NCBI GenBank assembly: GCA_903929425.1
Contig: CAIYUO010000067.1
Coordinates: forward strand, 1 to 42,211
Length of the DNA stretch: 42,211 nt
From: an uncultured Bacteroidota bacterium
GTDB lineage: Bacteria > Bacteroidota > Bacteroidia > Chitinophagales > Chitinophagaceae
Direction: 5' to 3'
The notes under the pieces are model-generated. The model was not told where the DNA came from. It saw nothing but the letters and a program-made list of their open reading frames with translations, and ran no database searches. Position 1 is the first letter of the stretch. Every line of letters begins with the position of its first letter. This document shows positions 5,944 to 15,269 of this stretch, in pieces. Made by a program: the position numbers and the translations under genes.

Positions 5944-8427
5944 ATGGTAAAAAACCTTTTCAAGACGGCACTCCCTCATTTAATTGCTATTGCTATTTTT
6001 GCAATAGTTGCTATTATTTATTGTAAACCTGCTTTAGAGGGCAAGGTATTACAACAGTCCGATATAACCCAATGGAAAGGCATGGCGCAAAATGCCTTAG
6101 CTTATAAGGAAATTAATGGGCAGACACCATTATGGATTAACAATATGTTTGGTGGCATGCCTGCATACCAAATTACGGGTGTTCCTGGAAACAGCTTTTC
6201 GATAGGTCAGCTTGATCATTTATTTACTTTGAATTTACCAGAACCCATTGGCTTGTTTTTTTTAGCAAGTATTTGCTTTTATTTCCTTGCCCAAGTACTA
6301 GGGTTTAACACTATCATATCCGTAATTGGCGCTTTGGCCTATAGTTATGCAACCTACAACCCTATCATCGTTATTGTGGGTCACATTACTAAAATGCATG
6401 CCATTGCCTACCTGCCATTTTTTATTGCTTCCATTTTATTGTTATTCAGAAAAAATTATTTAGTAGGCTCCATATTAACAGCCATCTCAACTGCATTATT
6501 TGTTCAAGCGAATCACTTACAAATCACTTACTACGGCATAATCATTATTGCCTTCATGTCGATTTATTTTTTAATCATTTGGATTAAAGCAAAAGAGTAT
6601 AACCACATTTTAAAAACACTAGGGCTTGGCTTAATTGCTGGCATTATGGGATTGGCTGTAAACGCTCCAATGTTAATTAGTACTTATGAATATGGAAAAG
6701 AATCCATCCGAGGAGGAAGTGCATTAACTACTAAAGACAGTAAAACCACTTCAACAGGATTGAATAAGGACTACGCTTTAAGTTATAGTATGTTTTTGTC
6801 TGAACCATTGGTCATGATGTTCCCAAATATATATGGAGGCTCAAGTGACCCAAATGCGATTGACGCTACAAAATCAAAAGCCATTGAAGTATTGCAACAA
6901 ATGCAACCTCAAGTTGGACAGCAATTACAATCCTTTTTACAGTTTTATTGGGGCGGTATTGGATTCACAGCAGGCCCTCCTTATGTAGGTATCATAATTT
7001 GTTTATTTGCAATTATGGGATTAAGCGTAAAAACAAATGTTCACCGCTGGTGGATCTCTGCTGCTATTATTTTTTCCATCTTGCTTGCAGCAGGATCTTA
7101 CTTTATTGCTTTTAATAGTTTTATGTTAGAGCACCTTCCGTTTTACAATAAATTTAGAGCGCCAAGTATGATTATAGTAGTGCCTACTTTACTAATTGGG
7201 ATTATGTCATTATACGGAATGAAGGCATTATCAGAAGAGACAAATTGGAAAGAAGTATTTAATAAATATAAGCCAAGCTTTATTGTATTAGGAATCATTT
7301 TTGCATCTGTCGTATACATTTATATGGGTAGCGATTTTAAAAGCGAAAATGAAAAACAACTATTAACGACCATCTCTAGCCTGCCAGATCCGAATCAAAA
7401 AGCTGCCTTCCAAGCACCTGCTAATGATTTAGTAAATGCCATTGCAACGGACAGAAAATCATTAATCGAATCTGACTTGATACATGCAATCATGTACATA
7501 GTAGCAATAGCAATATTATTGTTTATTTCATTTAAGAAAATAATAAATCAATCTATCCTTTTAGTTGCTTTAGGCGTTATTGCGTTATTTGACCTATTTC
7601 AATTAAATGTTAAATATTTAAAATCAGATAGTTTTGTAGAGGCCGTTGAAAATGACAACGCTTTTACAAAAACTCCACTAGACATTGCATTGGATAATGA
7701 CAAAAGTAACTACCGCGTTTTTGACCTTCGTTCTGGTGTTCAAAGTTCATTCAATGCTGGTGCCATAGTTGCTTATCATCATAATTCAGTGGGTGGATAC
7801 AATCCAGCTAAATTGAGTATATACCAAGACCTAATTGAAAATCAATGGTATAATTTTCCAAATTGCTTGCCTACTTTGAACATGATGAACACTAAGTATA
7901 TTATTTCAGGTGACATGTCAAGAGATACCATACCAAATCCAAATGCATTAGGAAACGCATGGTTTGTGAAAGGTATTGAATTCAAAAAAGGACCAGCTGA
8001 AGTAATGAAGCATCTTACTTATTTTAATCCAAAAGACACAGCAGTCATTGAAGAAAAGGATAAGCTTGCTGACCTGAACGATATAAAATTTGATAGCACT
8101 GCAAGCATTCAACTAATTAATAACAACAATGATATTGTTAATTATAAAAGCAAATCACAGGTAAAGCAATTAGCTATATTCAGTGAGGTATATTACAAAT
8201 TAGGTTGGAAAGCCTATATCGACAACAAGGAAACTCCCATCATTAAAGCAAATTATGTTTTAAGAGGATTAATTGTGCCAAGTGGCCAACACGATATTAG
8301 ATTTGAATTTAAACCAAGCTCCATTTCATCGGCGCAAATGGCAAGTTCAACTAGTTCGGTATTATTATGGATATCCATTATTGGATTAATTATTAGTCCA
8401 TTTGTATTTAAAAATAAAGGCAACTAA
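5944..8427 (+). CDS. YfhO-family membrane protein (putative GT-C type glycosyl-modifying protein)
   Basis: This is a large (827-residue) polytopic inner-membrane protein of the bacterial YfhO family, related in topology to lipid-linked-sugar (GT-C) glycosyltransferases. There are about a dozen hydrophobic segments through residue 565, beginning near residues 8-28. A long soluble region of about 200 residues follows. One last membrane segment lies near residues 803-822, before a short basic tail. An early luminal loop contains the pair NNMFGGMPAYQ. Substrate and product are unknown. Its stop codon overlaps the ATG of the following glycosyltransferase by one base (TAATG), so the two are translationally coupled. 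Together with the downstream genes it points to modification or export of a surface glycan. A candidate -7 element lies just upstream. Confidence 0.85.
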   Translation: MVKNLFKTALPHLIAIAIFAIVAIIYCKPALEGKVLQQSDITQWKGMAQNALAYKEINGQTPLWINNMFGGMPAYQITGVPGNSFSIGQLDHLFTLNLPEPIGLFFLASICFYFLAQVLGFNTIISVIGALAYSYATYNPIIVIVGHITKMHAIAYLPFFIASILLLFRKNYLVGSILTAISTALFVQANHLQITYYGIIIIAFMSIYFLIIWIKAKEYNHILKTLGLGLIAGIMGLAVNAPMLISTYEYGKESIRGGSALTTKDSKTTSTGLNKDYALSYSMFLSEPLVMMFPNIYGGSSDPNAIDATKSKAIEVLQQMQPQVGQQLQSFLQFYWGGIGFTAGPPYVGIIICLFAIMGLSVKTNVHRWWISAAIIFSILLAAGSYFIAFNSFMLEHLPFYNKFRAPSMIIVVPTLLIGIMSLYGMKALSEETNWKEVFNKYKPSFIVLGIIFASVVYIYMGSDFKSENEKQLLTTISSLPDPNQKAAFQAPANDLVNAIATDRKSLIESDLIHAIMYIVAIAILLFISFKKIINQSILLVALGVIALFDLFQLNVKYLKSDSFVEAVENDNAFTKTPLDIALDNDKSNYRVFDLRSGVQSSFNAGAIVAYHHNSVGGYNPAKLSIYQDLIENQWYNFPNCLPTLNMMNTKYIISGDMSRDTIPNPNALGNAWFVKGIEFKKGPAEVMKHLTYFNPKDTAVIEEKDKLADLNDIKFDSTASIQLINNNNDIVNYKSKSQVKQLAIFSEVYYKLGWKAYIDNKETPIIKANYVLRGLIVPSGQHDIRFEFKPSSISSAQMASSTSSVLLWISIIGLIISPFVFKNKGN

Positions 8428-9326
8428 TGATTTTAAGTATTGTCATATGTAGCTATAACAGGGCTTCCTATATTGGGGATGCACTTACAAGCCTATATGA
8501 ACAATCCAGCGGGTTAGCTTCTTTTGAAGCAATCATAGTTGACAATAATTCAACTGACAATACGAGTGAGGTATTTCAAAATTGGCGCGACAATCACCCT
8601 TTAGGCAACTTTACCTATACCACCGAAAAACAGCAAGGGGCATCCTACGCACGTAATACTGGTGCAAAATTGGCAAATGGTGCATGGTTGTGTTTTATGG
8701 ATGATGATGCTGTTGCCACCGAGCATTATGTACAAAATATTATTCGACACATTCAAGACCAACCTTTTGTGGTAGGTTTTGGCGGCAGGATTATTCCAAA
8801 ATATATTCCATCAGAACCTAAATGGATGAGTCATTATGTATCATCATTAGTAGGCAATTTTGATTATGCACCCATTGCTTGTGTTTTTGAAAATGGCAAG
8901 TACCCTTTAGAGTCAAACATGATTGTAAAAAAAGATGTTTACGAACAAATTGGAGGATTTAACACCTCCCTACCTGGTGTTGTTGGCACTTTAAGGATAG
9001 GCGGCGAAGGCAAAGAACTATTTTATAAAATCATGGGCCTTGGGCACAAGATATATTATGATCCAAGCATTTGTGTACACCATGTTGTGGAAGTGAAAAA
9101 ACTAACTAGCGAATATATGTACCGCGTAGCAAGCGGTATAGGTCGTGGCGAGAAAGCTAGGACTAAAGCAATTTCTATTAACAGCTATATTAATAAAATT
9201 GTAGAATATGTTATCAAGTTAGCCGCATCCTTAATATTGGGCATAAAATATGCTTTACAAGGAAGTCCTGCAAAAAGCTGGCCTGTTATTAAATTTAGAA
9301 TTGATGCCTTAAAAGGGTTACTATAA
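8427..9326 (+). CDS. Family 2 glycosyltransferase
   Basis: This GT-A fold, family-2 transferase probably adds a sugar to a lipid-linked glycan at the cytoplasmic face of the membrane. The start SIVICSYNR (residues 4-12) is the nucleotide-binding beta strand. DNNSTDNT follows near residues 39-46. MDDDA at 91-95 contains the metal-binding acidic motif. The C-terminal 60 residues are more hydrophobic and basic, suggesting membrane association. Length is 299 aa. The ATG overlaps the upstream YfhO stop by one base, and the methyltransferase gene begins 30 bases after its stop. The sugar and acceptor cannot be predicted. Confidence 0.88.
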   Translation: MILSIVICSYNRASYIGDALTSLYEQSSGLASFEAIIVDNNSTDNTSEVFQNWRDNHPLGNFTYTTEKQQGASYARNTGAKLANGAWLCFMDDDAVATEHYVQNIIRHIQDQPFVVGFGGRIIPKYIPSEPKWMSHYVSSLVGNFDYAPIACVFENGKYPLESNMIVKKDVYEQIGGFNTSLPGVVGTLRIGGEGKELFYKIMGLGHKIYYDPSICVHHVVEVKKLTSEYMYRVASGIGRGEKARTKAISINSYINKIVEYVIKLAASLILGIKYALQGSPAKSWPVIKFRIDALKGLL

Positions 9327-9356
9327 AACATCTAATTGAAATTAAAATAGAATAAA

Positions 9357-10148
9357 ATGAATCAGTTGCGCAATTATTTTGAGAACAACGATAAAAGATT
9401 AATCAATAAATTCAATCATTATTTTGACGTCTACGAAAGACATTTTAATAAATACAAAGGTAAAAAAGCGACCATTGTTGAAATTGGTGTTTTCCAAGGA
9501 GGAAGTCTTCAAATGTGGAGAGACTATTTTGGAAGTGATGCTACTATTTGGGGGATTGATATTGACCCAGCTTGTAAAACATTAGAAGAAAAAGATACAC
9601 ATATATTAATTGGCTCACAGGAAGATCCAACTTTCCTAAACTCGATTTTAGAAAAAATTGGGCCTATTGATATTTTAATTGATGACGGAGGGCATACGCA
9701 AAACCAACAAATAGTTAGTTTTGAGGAATTGTTTAGTCATATAAAGGAAGATGGTGTTTATTTATGCGAGGATGTACATACTTCCTATATGAATGTTTAT
9801 GGTGGTGGCCATCAGCGTAATGGCAGTTATATTGAATACACGAAAAATTTGATTGATAAAATAAATGCGCATCATTCTGAAGAAGCATCTTTAAAAGTGG
9901 ATGAATTTACAAGGACTGCAAATTCAATTCACTATTACGACAGTATTGTGGTAATTGAAAAAGCTAAAATGGTTCCCCCTAGTTCAAAAATGACAGGACA
10001 TAGATCCTTTGAATACATTGCAGTTAAGAAAACTTTTTTTGAAAAAGTACAATACCATGCTTTAATTAGAATAAATAAGCTTCTAAGAATTTTTAAATTG
10101 AAAGCAATTTTTGTAAATAAAATGATGGAGCTAAACTTTAAGCACTAA
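9357..10148 (+). CDS. Class I SAM-dependent methyltransferase (CmcI / macrocin O-methyltransferase-like)
   Basis: This 263-residue Rossmann methyltransferase probably methylates a sugar hydroxyl in the locus product. SAM-binding motif I is EIGVFQGGS at residues 42-50. The acidic second strand is GIDIDP at 66-71. DILIDDGGHT at 105-114 is the metal-binding/catalytic segment common to CmcI-like and TylF-like O-methyltransferases. The last 40 residues are basic and hydrophobic. It follows the glycosyltransferase on the same strand by 30 bases and ends 11 bases before the convergent next gene. O-methylation of a glycan is inferred from context, not shown by sequence. Confidence 0.82.
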   Translation: MNQLRNYFENNDKRLINKFNHYFDVYERHFNKYKGKKATIVEIGVFQGGSLQMWRDYFGSDATIWGIDIDPACKTLEEKDTHILIGSQEDPTFLNSILEKIGPIDILIDDGGHTQNQQIVSFEELFSHIKEDGVYLCEDVHTSYMNVYGGGHQRNGSYIEYTKNLIDKINAHHSEEASLKVDEFTRTANSIHYYDSIVVIEKAKMVPPSSKMTGHRSFEYIAVKKTFFEKVQYHALIRINKLLRIFKLKAIFVNKMMELNFKH

Positions 10149-10159
10149 TTGCATTTTGC

Positions 10160-11002
10160 TTATCGTCTTTTTCCCATTTTCTTAGTCAAAAAGTCCCACA
10201 CTCCCAATATAGCATATTTATATACTATAATAAGTTGGGGGTTATAAATAAAGTCATTTTTCACAACCATTATGGTTCTTTTAATATCTTTTTTCTGGAT
10301 ACTTGTTGCCTCCTTATGACTGAATAATAAATACAAACCATTTCGAATGATATAGTAAACCCTTATAGGGATATGAATAATTCTAAGTGACTTTTTGAAA
10401 GTAACAAATGACCTTCCTTCTACCCTAGTTCCAATGCTATGATTTAACACAATATTGGTGAACTGTAAATTTACATATCCCCTATTTGTAATTCGATGGC
10501 TAAACTCCGTATCAACAAAATCTATAAATAAATTTTCATCAAACATGCCTGTTTGTTGAATGCAATTAATCGCTAAAACAGACCCTGAAGTAATTAAACT
10601 AATTGCTTTTTCAGGATTCGTTGACATGGGTGTAAAATCCGGTTGGCAGTTAACACCAAATTGAGCAACCTTCGGTAATTTATTTTCACTAATATAATCT
10701 ACATATTTATTAAAGTCATAGTCTTTAAAGGATGAATCCTGATCCATCATTAATAAAAACTTTTCGTCTTTTTGAACTGCATATTCAATAGCTTGATTCA
10801 ATCTTTTTGCAATTCCCTGATTTTGTCCAAAGTGTGTAAATATAACCTTACTACTGATTGCGGAAACGGCTATTTCTAATTCCTTACTTAATGTTTCACT
10901 GTTATCGTATACCAATAATGTATCAAGGGGATTGATGTAGGTTTTAATATTTTCAATCAAAGCCACAGCGTCAGGATGATATAAAATTACAACACCAACC
11001 AT
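10160..11002 (-). CDS. Family 2 glycosyltransferase (rhamnosyltransferase-like)
   Basis: This 280-residue GT-A transferase starts with GVVILYHPD (residues 3-11), a form common in the rhamnosyltransferase branch of GT2. The metal-binding motif is MMDQDSSF, with the acidic residues at 87-89. A later acidic patch, FVDTEF near 162-167, fits the catalytic-base region. Its orientation is opposite to both neighbours, so it needs its own promoter in the 82-bp gap before 11085, where I see no clear TAnnTTTG. Rhamnose as donor is only suggested by the family resemblance. Confidence 0.82.
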   Translation of the reverse strand: MVGVVILYHPDAVALIENIKTYINPLDTLLVYDNSETLSKELEIAVSAISSKVIFTHFGQNQGIAKRLNQAIEYAVQKDEKFLLMMDQDSSFKDYDFNKYVDYISENKLPKVAQFGVNCQPDFTPMSTNPEKAISLITSGSVLAINCIQQTGMFDENLFIDFVDTEFSHRITNRGYVNLQFTNIVLNHSIGTRVEGRSFVTFKKSLRIIHIPIRVYYIIRNGLYLLFSHKEATSIQKKDIKRTIMVVKNDFIYNPQLIIVYKYAILGVWDFLTKKMGKRR

Positions 11003-11084
11003 TTGTCTATATACATTTTAGTAATCACGAAAATAACTCAATTTGAACATAAATATTTATCTTGTAGTAATATATCATGACCCA

Positions 11085-12092
11085 ATGCGATCATTTTCAA
11101 TTATAATTCCATTTAAAACTGGTAAGCACTATTTATCAGCTTGCATTGAATCGGTATTAGCGCAAACCTACTCCAACTTCCAAATAATTGTTTTAACGGA
11201 TCACACAAGCAATGATGACGGATCCATTGATTATATATATGCGTTAAATAATCCCCAAATTGAAGTTGTTACGGACAAGGGAACCCTTAATATTTTAGAA
11301 AACTGGTCGAGGATTCTTACTGCAAGCCATTGCGAGTATATGACCATTTTAGGATATGATGATATTTTACACCCCAATTTTTTAGCAACCATTAATCATT
11401 TAATTGACGAGCATCCTGAGGCAAGTTTATACCATACCCATTTTGACTATATTGACAGTAATGGGAAAGTACTTAGCAAGTGTAAACCATTGCCCATAAA
11501 ATTAAATTCTGTTGATTATGTAAGCATGGCGTTAAAGGATCAAATTAGCATCATGGCGACAGGCTATGTATTTAAAACTGCTGACTATATAAAAATTGGT
11601 GGCATAGATACTCATTACCCTAATTTAATTTATGCTGACTTGCAATTATGGATTGATTTAATGGAGTTAAAATATTTAGCCACTTCTCCTGATACCTGTT
11701 TTAATTTTAGACTTCACGCATCCACCACTAAAACCTCAAAGGATAAAATATTATTGGATGCATTAATGGTATTTATTTCCTACTTAAAGAAATTGACAAT
11801 TAAATCATCAAATTACAAGCAGGTAATAAACGAAAATGCAGGACCATTTTTAGAGCAAACCACCAAGTCCATTGCACACCGATTGTTGAGAACCCCTGTA
11901 AAATATAGACAAGGCTTAACTATTAATGAAATAGTCAACAATTTATCAATTAAAGCTAATGAGTTAGGAGTTAATTATAATCCTTATGCTATTAGTTCCT
12001 TTAAAATGGCTATTATGATTGAAAAAAGCAAACTACTGTCTTGGCTGTTTTTACAATTTAAGCGCCTATACAGCAAGCCCATTTATCAATAA
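11085..12092 (+). CDS. Family 2 glycosyltransferase
   Basis: I place the start at the ATG at 11085, giving 335 aa that begin MRSFSIIIPFKTG. An in-frame TTG at 11043 would add 14 residues that do not look like part of the fold. The nucleotide-binding strand SIIIPF is immediately N-terminal, with an acidic LTDHTSNDDG around residues 37-46 and GYDD at 90-93 as the metal-binding motif. YHTHFDYID further on resembles GT2 proteins of O-antigen clusters. The protein lies between two glycosyltransferase genes on the opposite strand. It is probably a peripheral membrane enzyme extending a lipid-linked glycan. Confidence 0.84.
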   Translation: MRSFSIIIPFKTGKHYLSACIESVLAQTYSNFQIIVLTDHTSNDDGSIDYIYALNNPQIEVVTDKGTLNILENWSRILTASHCEYMTILGYDDILHPNFLATINHLIDEHPEASLYHTHFDYIDSNGKVLSKCKPLPIKLNSVDYVSMALKDQISIMATGYVFKTADYIKIGGIDTHYPNLIYADLQLWIDLMELKYLATSPDTCFNFRLHASTTKTSKDKILLDALMVFISYLKKLTIKSSNYKQVINENAGPFLEQTTKSIAHRLLRTPVKYRQGLTINEIVNNLSIKANELGVNYNPYAISSFKMAIMIEKSKLLSWLFLQFKRLYSKPIYQ

Positions 12093-12134
12093 ATAATAGT
12101 AGTTCGAATTAAATATTTAGTAAAAAAGGAACGA

Positions 12135-12902
12135 TTAAATTTTTGACTTTAATTTATAAAGCCATTTTCCAAACCCGGTATGCATCAGATAAAAAATGAG
12201 TTTTAACCTGGTTTGCCATATTCTTGATTTCAAGGAAAATCCATAATAAGATTCATAAACCTTTATATTGTCTTCCAGCGACTTTACATATTGTGTTGAA
12301 CTTACCCCTTTATCGTCAAAACGAGCAATGGTTTCATTTAAGTAAAAGTATTTTTCATTCCCAAGTCGACAAAGTAAATCATAATCCATGGCAATTTTTA
12401 TGGACAACGAAAAAGTACCAACACGATCATATACTTCTTTTTTTAAAAACCAAGTTGGGTGGGACACGGATCTCATTCCTTTATATAATTGATCGCGATC
12501 AAAGGGCACTCCAACAGTAACCCAACTTCCGTTTCTATGCATAAATATATTGCCACTTATCCATTGAATAGCTGGATGATTATTAAAACAAGTATGCACT
12601 TTATTTAACACAGTTTTGTCGAAATAACAATCCCCTGAATTTAATAAATGAACAATGGTGCCACTTGCCTTTTGCACCCCTTTATTGAAAGCATCTGAAA
12701 TTCCTTTATCAGGCTCATTTAACCATTTCCTATAGGGTGGCTGTGGAGTATTTTTTAACCAATTTTCAATTTCAGTATTGGTGGAGCCATTAATAATATA
12801 ATGCTCAAAAGGCAACTCGGATTGTTTGTCAACGGAATCACATGTAGCTATTAAATCGCTTAAATTGTTAAAGCATATGGTAATTACTGACAATTGTTCC
12901 AT
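12135..12902 (-). CDS. Family 2 glycosyltransferase (colanic-acid WcaE-like group)
   Basis: I choose the ATG at 12902 (255 aa, MEQLSVITICFNN), because that places the conserved first strand of the GT2 fold at the N-terminus. A longer in-frame version from 12938 adds 12 residues without a pattern. NEPDKGISDAFNKG around residues 62-75 and LLNSGDCYF at 86-94 are the signature of the colanic-acid-type GT2 group, which uses a Gly-Asp in place of the usual DxD. It is divergent from the flippase gene across a 62-bp gap. Donor sugar unknown. Confidence 0.84.
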   Translation of the reverse strand: MEQLSVITICFNNLSDLIATCDSVDKQSELPFEHYIINGSTNTEIENWLKNTPQPPYRKWLNEPDKGISDAFNKGVQKASGTIVHLLNSGDCYFDKTVLNKVHTCFNNHPAIQWISGNIFMHRNGSWVTVGVPFDRDQLYKGMRSVSHPTWFLKKEVYDRVGTFSLSIKIAMDYDLLCRLGNEKYFYLNETIARFDDKGVSSTQYVKSLEDNIKVYESYYGFSLKSRIWQTRLKLIFYLMHTGFGKWLYKLKSKI

Positions 12903-12953
12903 AAGTAAAATTAAAGCCAATTTTTGACATATCCACATTTAGTCGATTTGCGA

Positions 12954-12961
12954 TATATTTG
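12954..12961 (+). promoter_or_regulatory. Candidate -7 element immediately before the flippase ATG
   Basis: TATATTTG matches TAnnTTTG and ends only three bases before the ATG at 12965. If used, transcription would begin at about the start codon. No TTTG lies at a normal -33 distance. Confidence 0.3.
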
Positions 12962-12964
12962 CTT

Positions 12965-14485
12965 ATGGGCATTATTCAAAAACAAGGCATAAAGTCATCC
13001 TATTTTATTTTTTTAGGATTCCTAATAGGCGCTGTCAACTTGTTGGTTTTATTCCCTTTATTTTTTTCAAAAGAGGATCAAGGCTTAGTTAGAGCCATGA
13101 TTGATATTGGTGCTACCCTTTCGGTATTTTGTACCTTGGGAACCCTTCCTGTAGTTTATAAGTTTTTCCCCTTTTACAATCACTATTTAGGAAGCAAAAA
13201 AAATGAACTCCCCTTTTTGACATTGATTGTTAACTTAATTGGTTTTGGAATATTAATTTTTATAGGATGGGCTAATAAAGATTTCATCATTCGAAAATTA
13301 GGTAAATCTCCAAGCCTAGGACAGTATTTCAACTACGTTTATCCTTATACTTTTTTTTTACTTTTGTTTTATTGGCTAGAAGCTTTTGCATGGGGTTTAC
13401 ATAAAGGAGTTACCACCAACTTTTTAAGAGAAACCGCTATACGAATTATCACGACTGTTTTAATTTTATTATTTGGTTTTCACCTGATTAATTTTAACCA
13501 ATTCATAGCACTGTTTAGTGGAGTATACCTGATACCCATGTTGGTGTTGTTTTATTTGCTAATCAAGTCAAAACAATGGTCCTTTAATACTTTCAAAATA
13601 AGCAGTGTAACCAAAAGACTAAAAGGAAGAATGATCAGCTTTGCTTTGTTTGTTTTTGCAGGTCAGTTTTTTAATTTATTAGCAAGGACCAACGACACAT
13701 TCATGATTGTGGGCTTAAAAGGATTAAGCGATGCCAGTATTTTTGCTATTGCTACCTATGTTTCTGCGATACTTGAAATACCTCAACGTAGTTTAAATGC
13801 CATTAGTATCCCAATTTTAGCGAAGTCGTGGAAGGAAAAAGATTTTGCCAACATCAAGCATATATATCACAAAAGCGTTTCAAATTTATTAGTAGTAGGC
13901 TTTTTACTGTTTGGACTCATTTGGTTAAATATTCAAAACTTAGTTGCTTTTTTAAATTGGGTAAGCCATAAGCAAGGTGGTGGATATGATGCACTTGTCA
14001 ATATTAGTTTTATTTTAGGTATTGCTAAATTGATTGATTTAGGAACAGGCGTAAATGCTCAAATTATTGGCACATCCAACTTTTGGAAATTTGATTTTTT
14101 TACCAATGTTTTGTTTGTTATCGTTTCTTTGCCTTTGAATTTTTACTTAATCCAGCATTATGATTTAATTGGATTAGCAATTTCAAATTTAATAGCCCTT
14201 ACCTTATATAATAGTATTCGTTTTGGTTTTTTATACAAAAAATTTAAGCTACAGCCATACACTTGGAAGCATGGTTTATTTGTTGTTTTGATGATTACGT
14301 TAATTCTAATCGTTCACTTAATTCCTGACTTAAATAATATCGTATTTAATATAGCTGCGTCCTCCATTGTTTATACCACACTCTTTTATTTAATTATAAA
14401 ATGGCTAAATCCTGCTCCAGAAATTTTAGACGCATTTCACGGTATTCTAAATAAGTTCAGGGATAATTGGTTGTCGAAAAAATAG
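12965..14485 (+). CDS. Polysaccharide flippase (Wzx / MATE-like oligosaccharide exporter)
   Basis: This 506-residue inner-membrane protein has about 12-14 hydrophobic segments and the N-terminal pattern IIQKQGIKSSYFIFLGFLIG. That start is typical of lipopolysaccharide/polysaccharide biosynthesis exporters in Bacteroidota. Such proteins turn undecaprenyl-linked oligosaccharides from the cytoplasmic to the periplasmic leaflet. I use the ATG at 12965 rather than the in-frame TTG at 12959, because family members begin at this MGII. It is the only transporter in the glycan cluster, which makes it the probable exporter of the product made by the neighbouring glycosyltransferases. No Wzy-type polymerase is evident nearby. 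Confidence 0.85.
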   Translation: MGIIQKQGIKSSYFIFLGFLIGAVNLLVLFPLFFSKEDQGLVRAMIDIGATLSVFCTLGTLPVVYKFFPFYNHYLGSKKNELPFLTLIVNLIGFGILIFIGWANKDFIIRKLGKSPSLGQYFNYVYPYTFFLLLFYWLEAFAWGLHKGVTTNFLRETAIRIITTVLILLFGFHLINFNQFIALFSGVYLIPMLVLFYLLIKSKQWSFNTFKISSVTKRLKGRMISFALFVFAGQFFNLLARTNDTFMIVGLKGLSDASIFAIATYVSAILEIPQRSLNAISIPILAKSWKEKDFANIKHIYHKSVSNLLVVGFLLFGLIWLNIQNLVAFLNWVSHKQGGGYDALVNISFILGIAKLIDLGTGVNAQIIGTSNFWKFDFFTNVLFVIVSLPLNFYLIQHYDLIGLAISNLIALTLYNSIRFGFLYKKFKLQPYTWKHGLFVVLMITLILIVHLIPDLNNIVFNIAASSIVYTTLFYLIIKWLNPAPEILDAFHGILNKFRDNWLSKK

Positions 14486-14501
14486 CCTTAAGAAAATATC
14501 A

Positions 14502-15260
14502 TTAAACGCAATCCGATATTTTAATTGCCGAAGTAATTAAATGAAAAGGTGCATATTTACCTTGCATCTCTATTTTGAATCCAGCATAACTCAACATTTT
14601 TGTGATCAATTCAAAGTCAAATACGTGATGATGCACGGCTCTGATTTTTTCGTTCTGTTCTATTCTTTTTGCAAGTGCCTCTTTTGATTCTATAATATCT
14701 CTTGTTAAATCATGTAGTTCTAAAATCTCGGAAAAATGAGTGTTGTCTATCTCATTGATGTTATTGTTAAAGTCCTCTATTAAATGTTCAAATTTTGTGA
14801 TAGGCCTATTGATATCAAAAGTGAAATTTTTATCTGGAAGAACCAACGCGATTCGCCCTCCCATTTTTACAACCCTATTCCACTCCAATAAAGCCTTTAA
14901 CGGATTGGCAATATGTTCCAATGAATGGCATGATAAAATAAAATCATACTGCTTGTTTTCAATAAATGAAAGGTCAAAACCTTCAGCTATAAATTGTTTG
15001 CCAATTTTATTTTGACTATAATAATAATCTCCATTTGATATTTGCCCCTCCCAAATAGTTGAGTCCGAAAAATTAACGCCGTCAACTAATGCTGCATATA
15101 AATAAACAGGAAAAGCTCCTTTCAAATTAAATAAAGCACTTGGGCCGCCTATTTCAATACCTGATTGTCCTTCAAATTGCTTAGCAAGCTGAATGTATGG
15201 TCTTTTATTAGGACTTAATAAATAAGAGGCAGTTGTCTGAGCCCAAGCTGAAAAATTCAT
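14502..15260 (-). CDS. Class I SAM-dependent methyltransferase
   Basis: The 252-residue protein carries a divergent SAM-binding motif I, GIEIGGPS, at residues 34-41. It then has YDFILSCHSLEHIANP at 105-120 (the motif IV region of the Methyltransf_11 type) and RVVKMGGRIALVLPDK at 129-144. This matches the methyltransferases often found in O-antigen and capsule clusters that cap or decorate glycans. It lies at the right edge of the locus, convergent with the flippase (16-bp gap), and its start is only 9 bases from the stop of the upstream mqnA gene on the same strand. It may therefore be transcribed with mqnA despite an unrelated function. Substrate unknown. Confidence 0.82.
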   Translation of the reverse strand: MNFSAWAQTTASYLLSPNKRPYIQLAKQFEGQSGIEIGGPSALFNLKGAFPVYLYAALVDGVNFSDSTIWEGQISNGDYYYSQNKIGKQFIAEGFDLSFIENKQYDFILSCHSLEHIANPLKALLEWNRVVKMGGRIALVLPDKNFTFDINRPITKFEHLIEDFNNNINEIDNTHFSEILELHDLTRDIIESKEALAKRIEQNEKIRAVHHHVFDFELITKMLSYAGFKIEMQGKYAPFHLITSAIKISDCV

Positions 15261-15269
15261 ACTTGTAAT

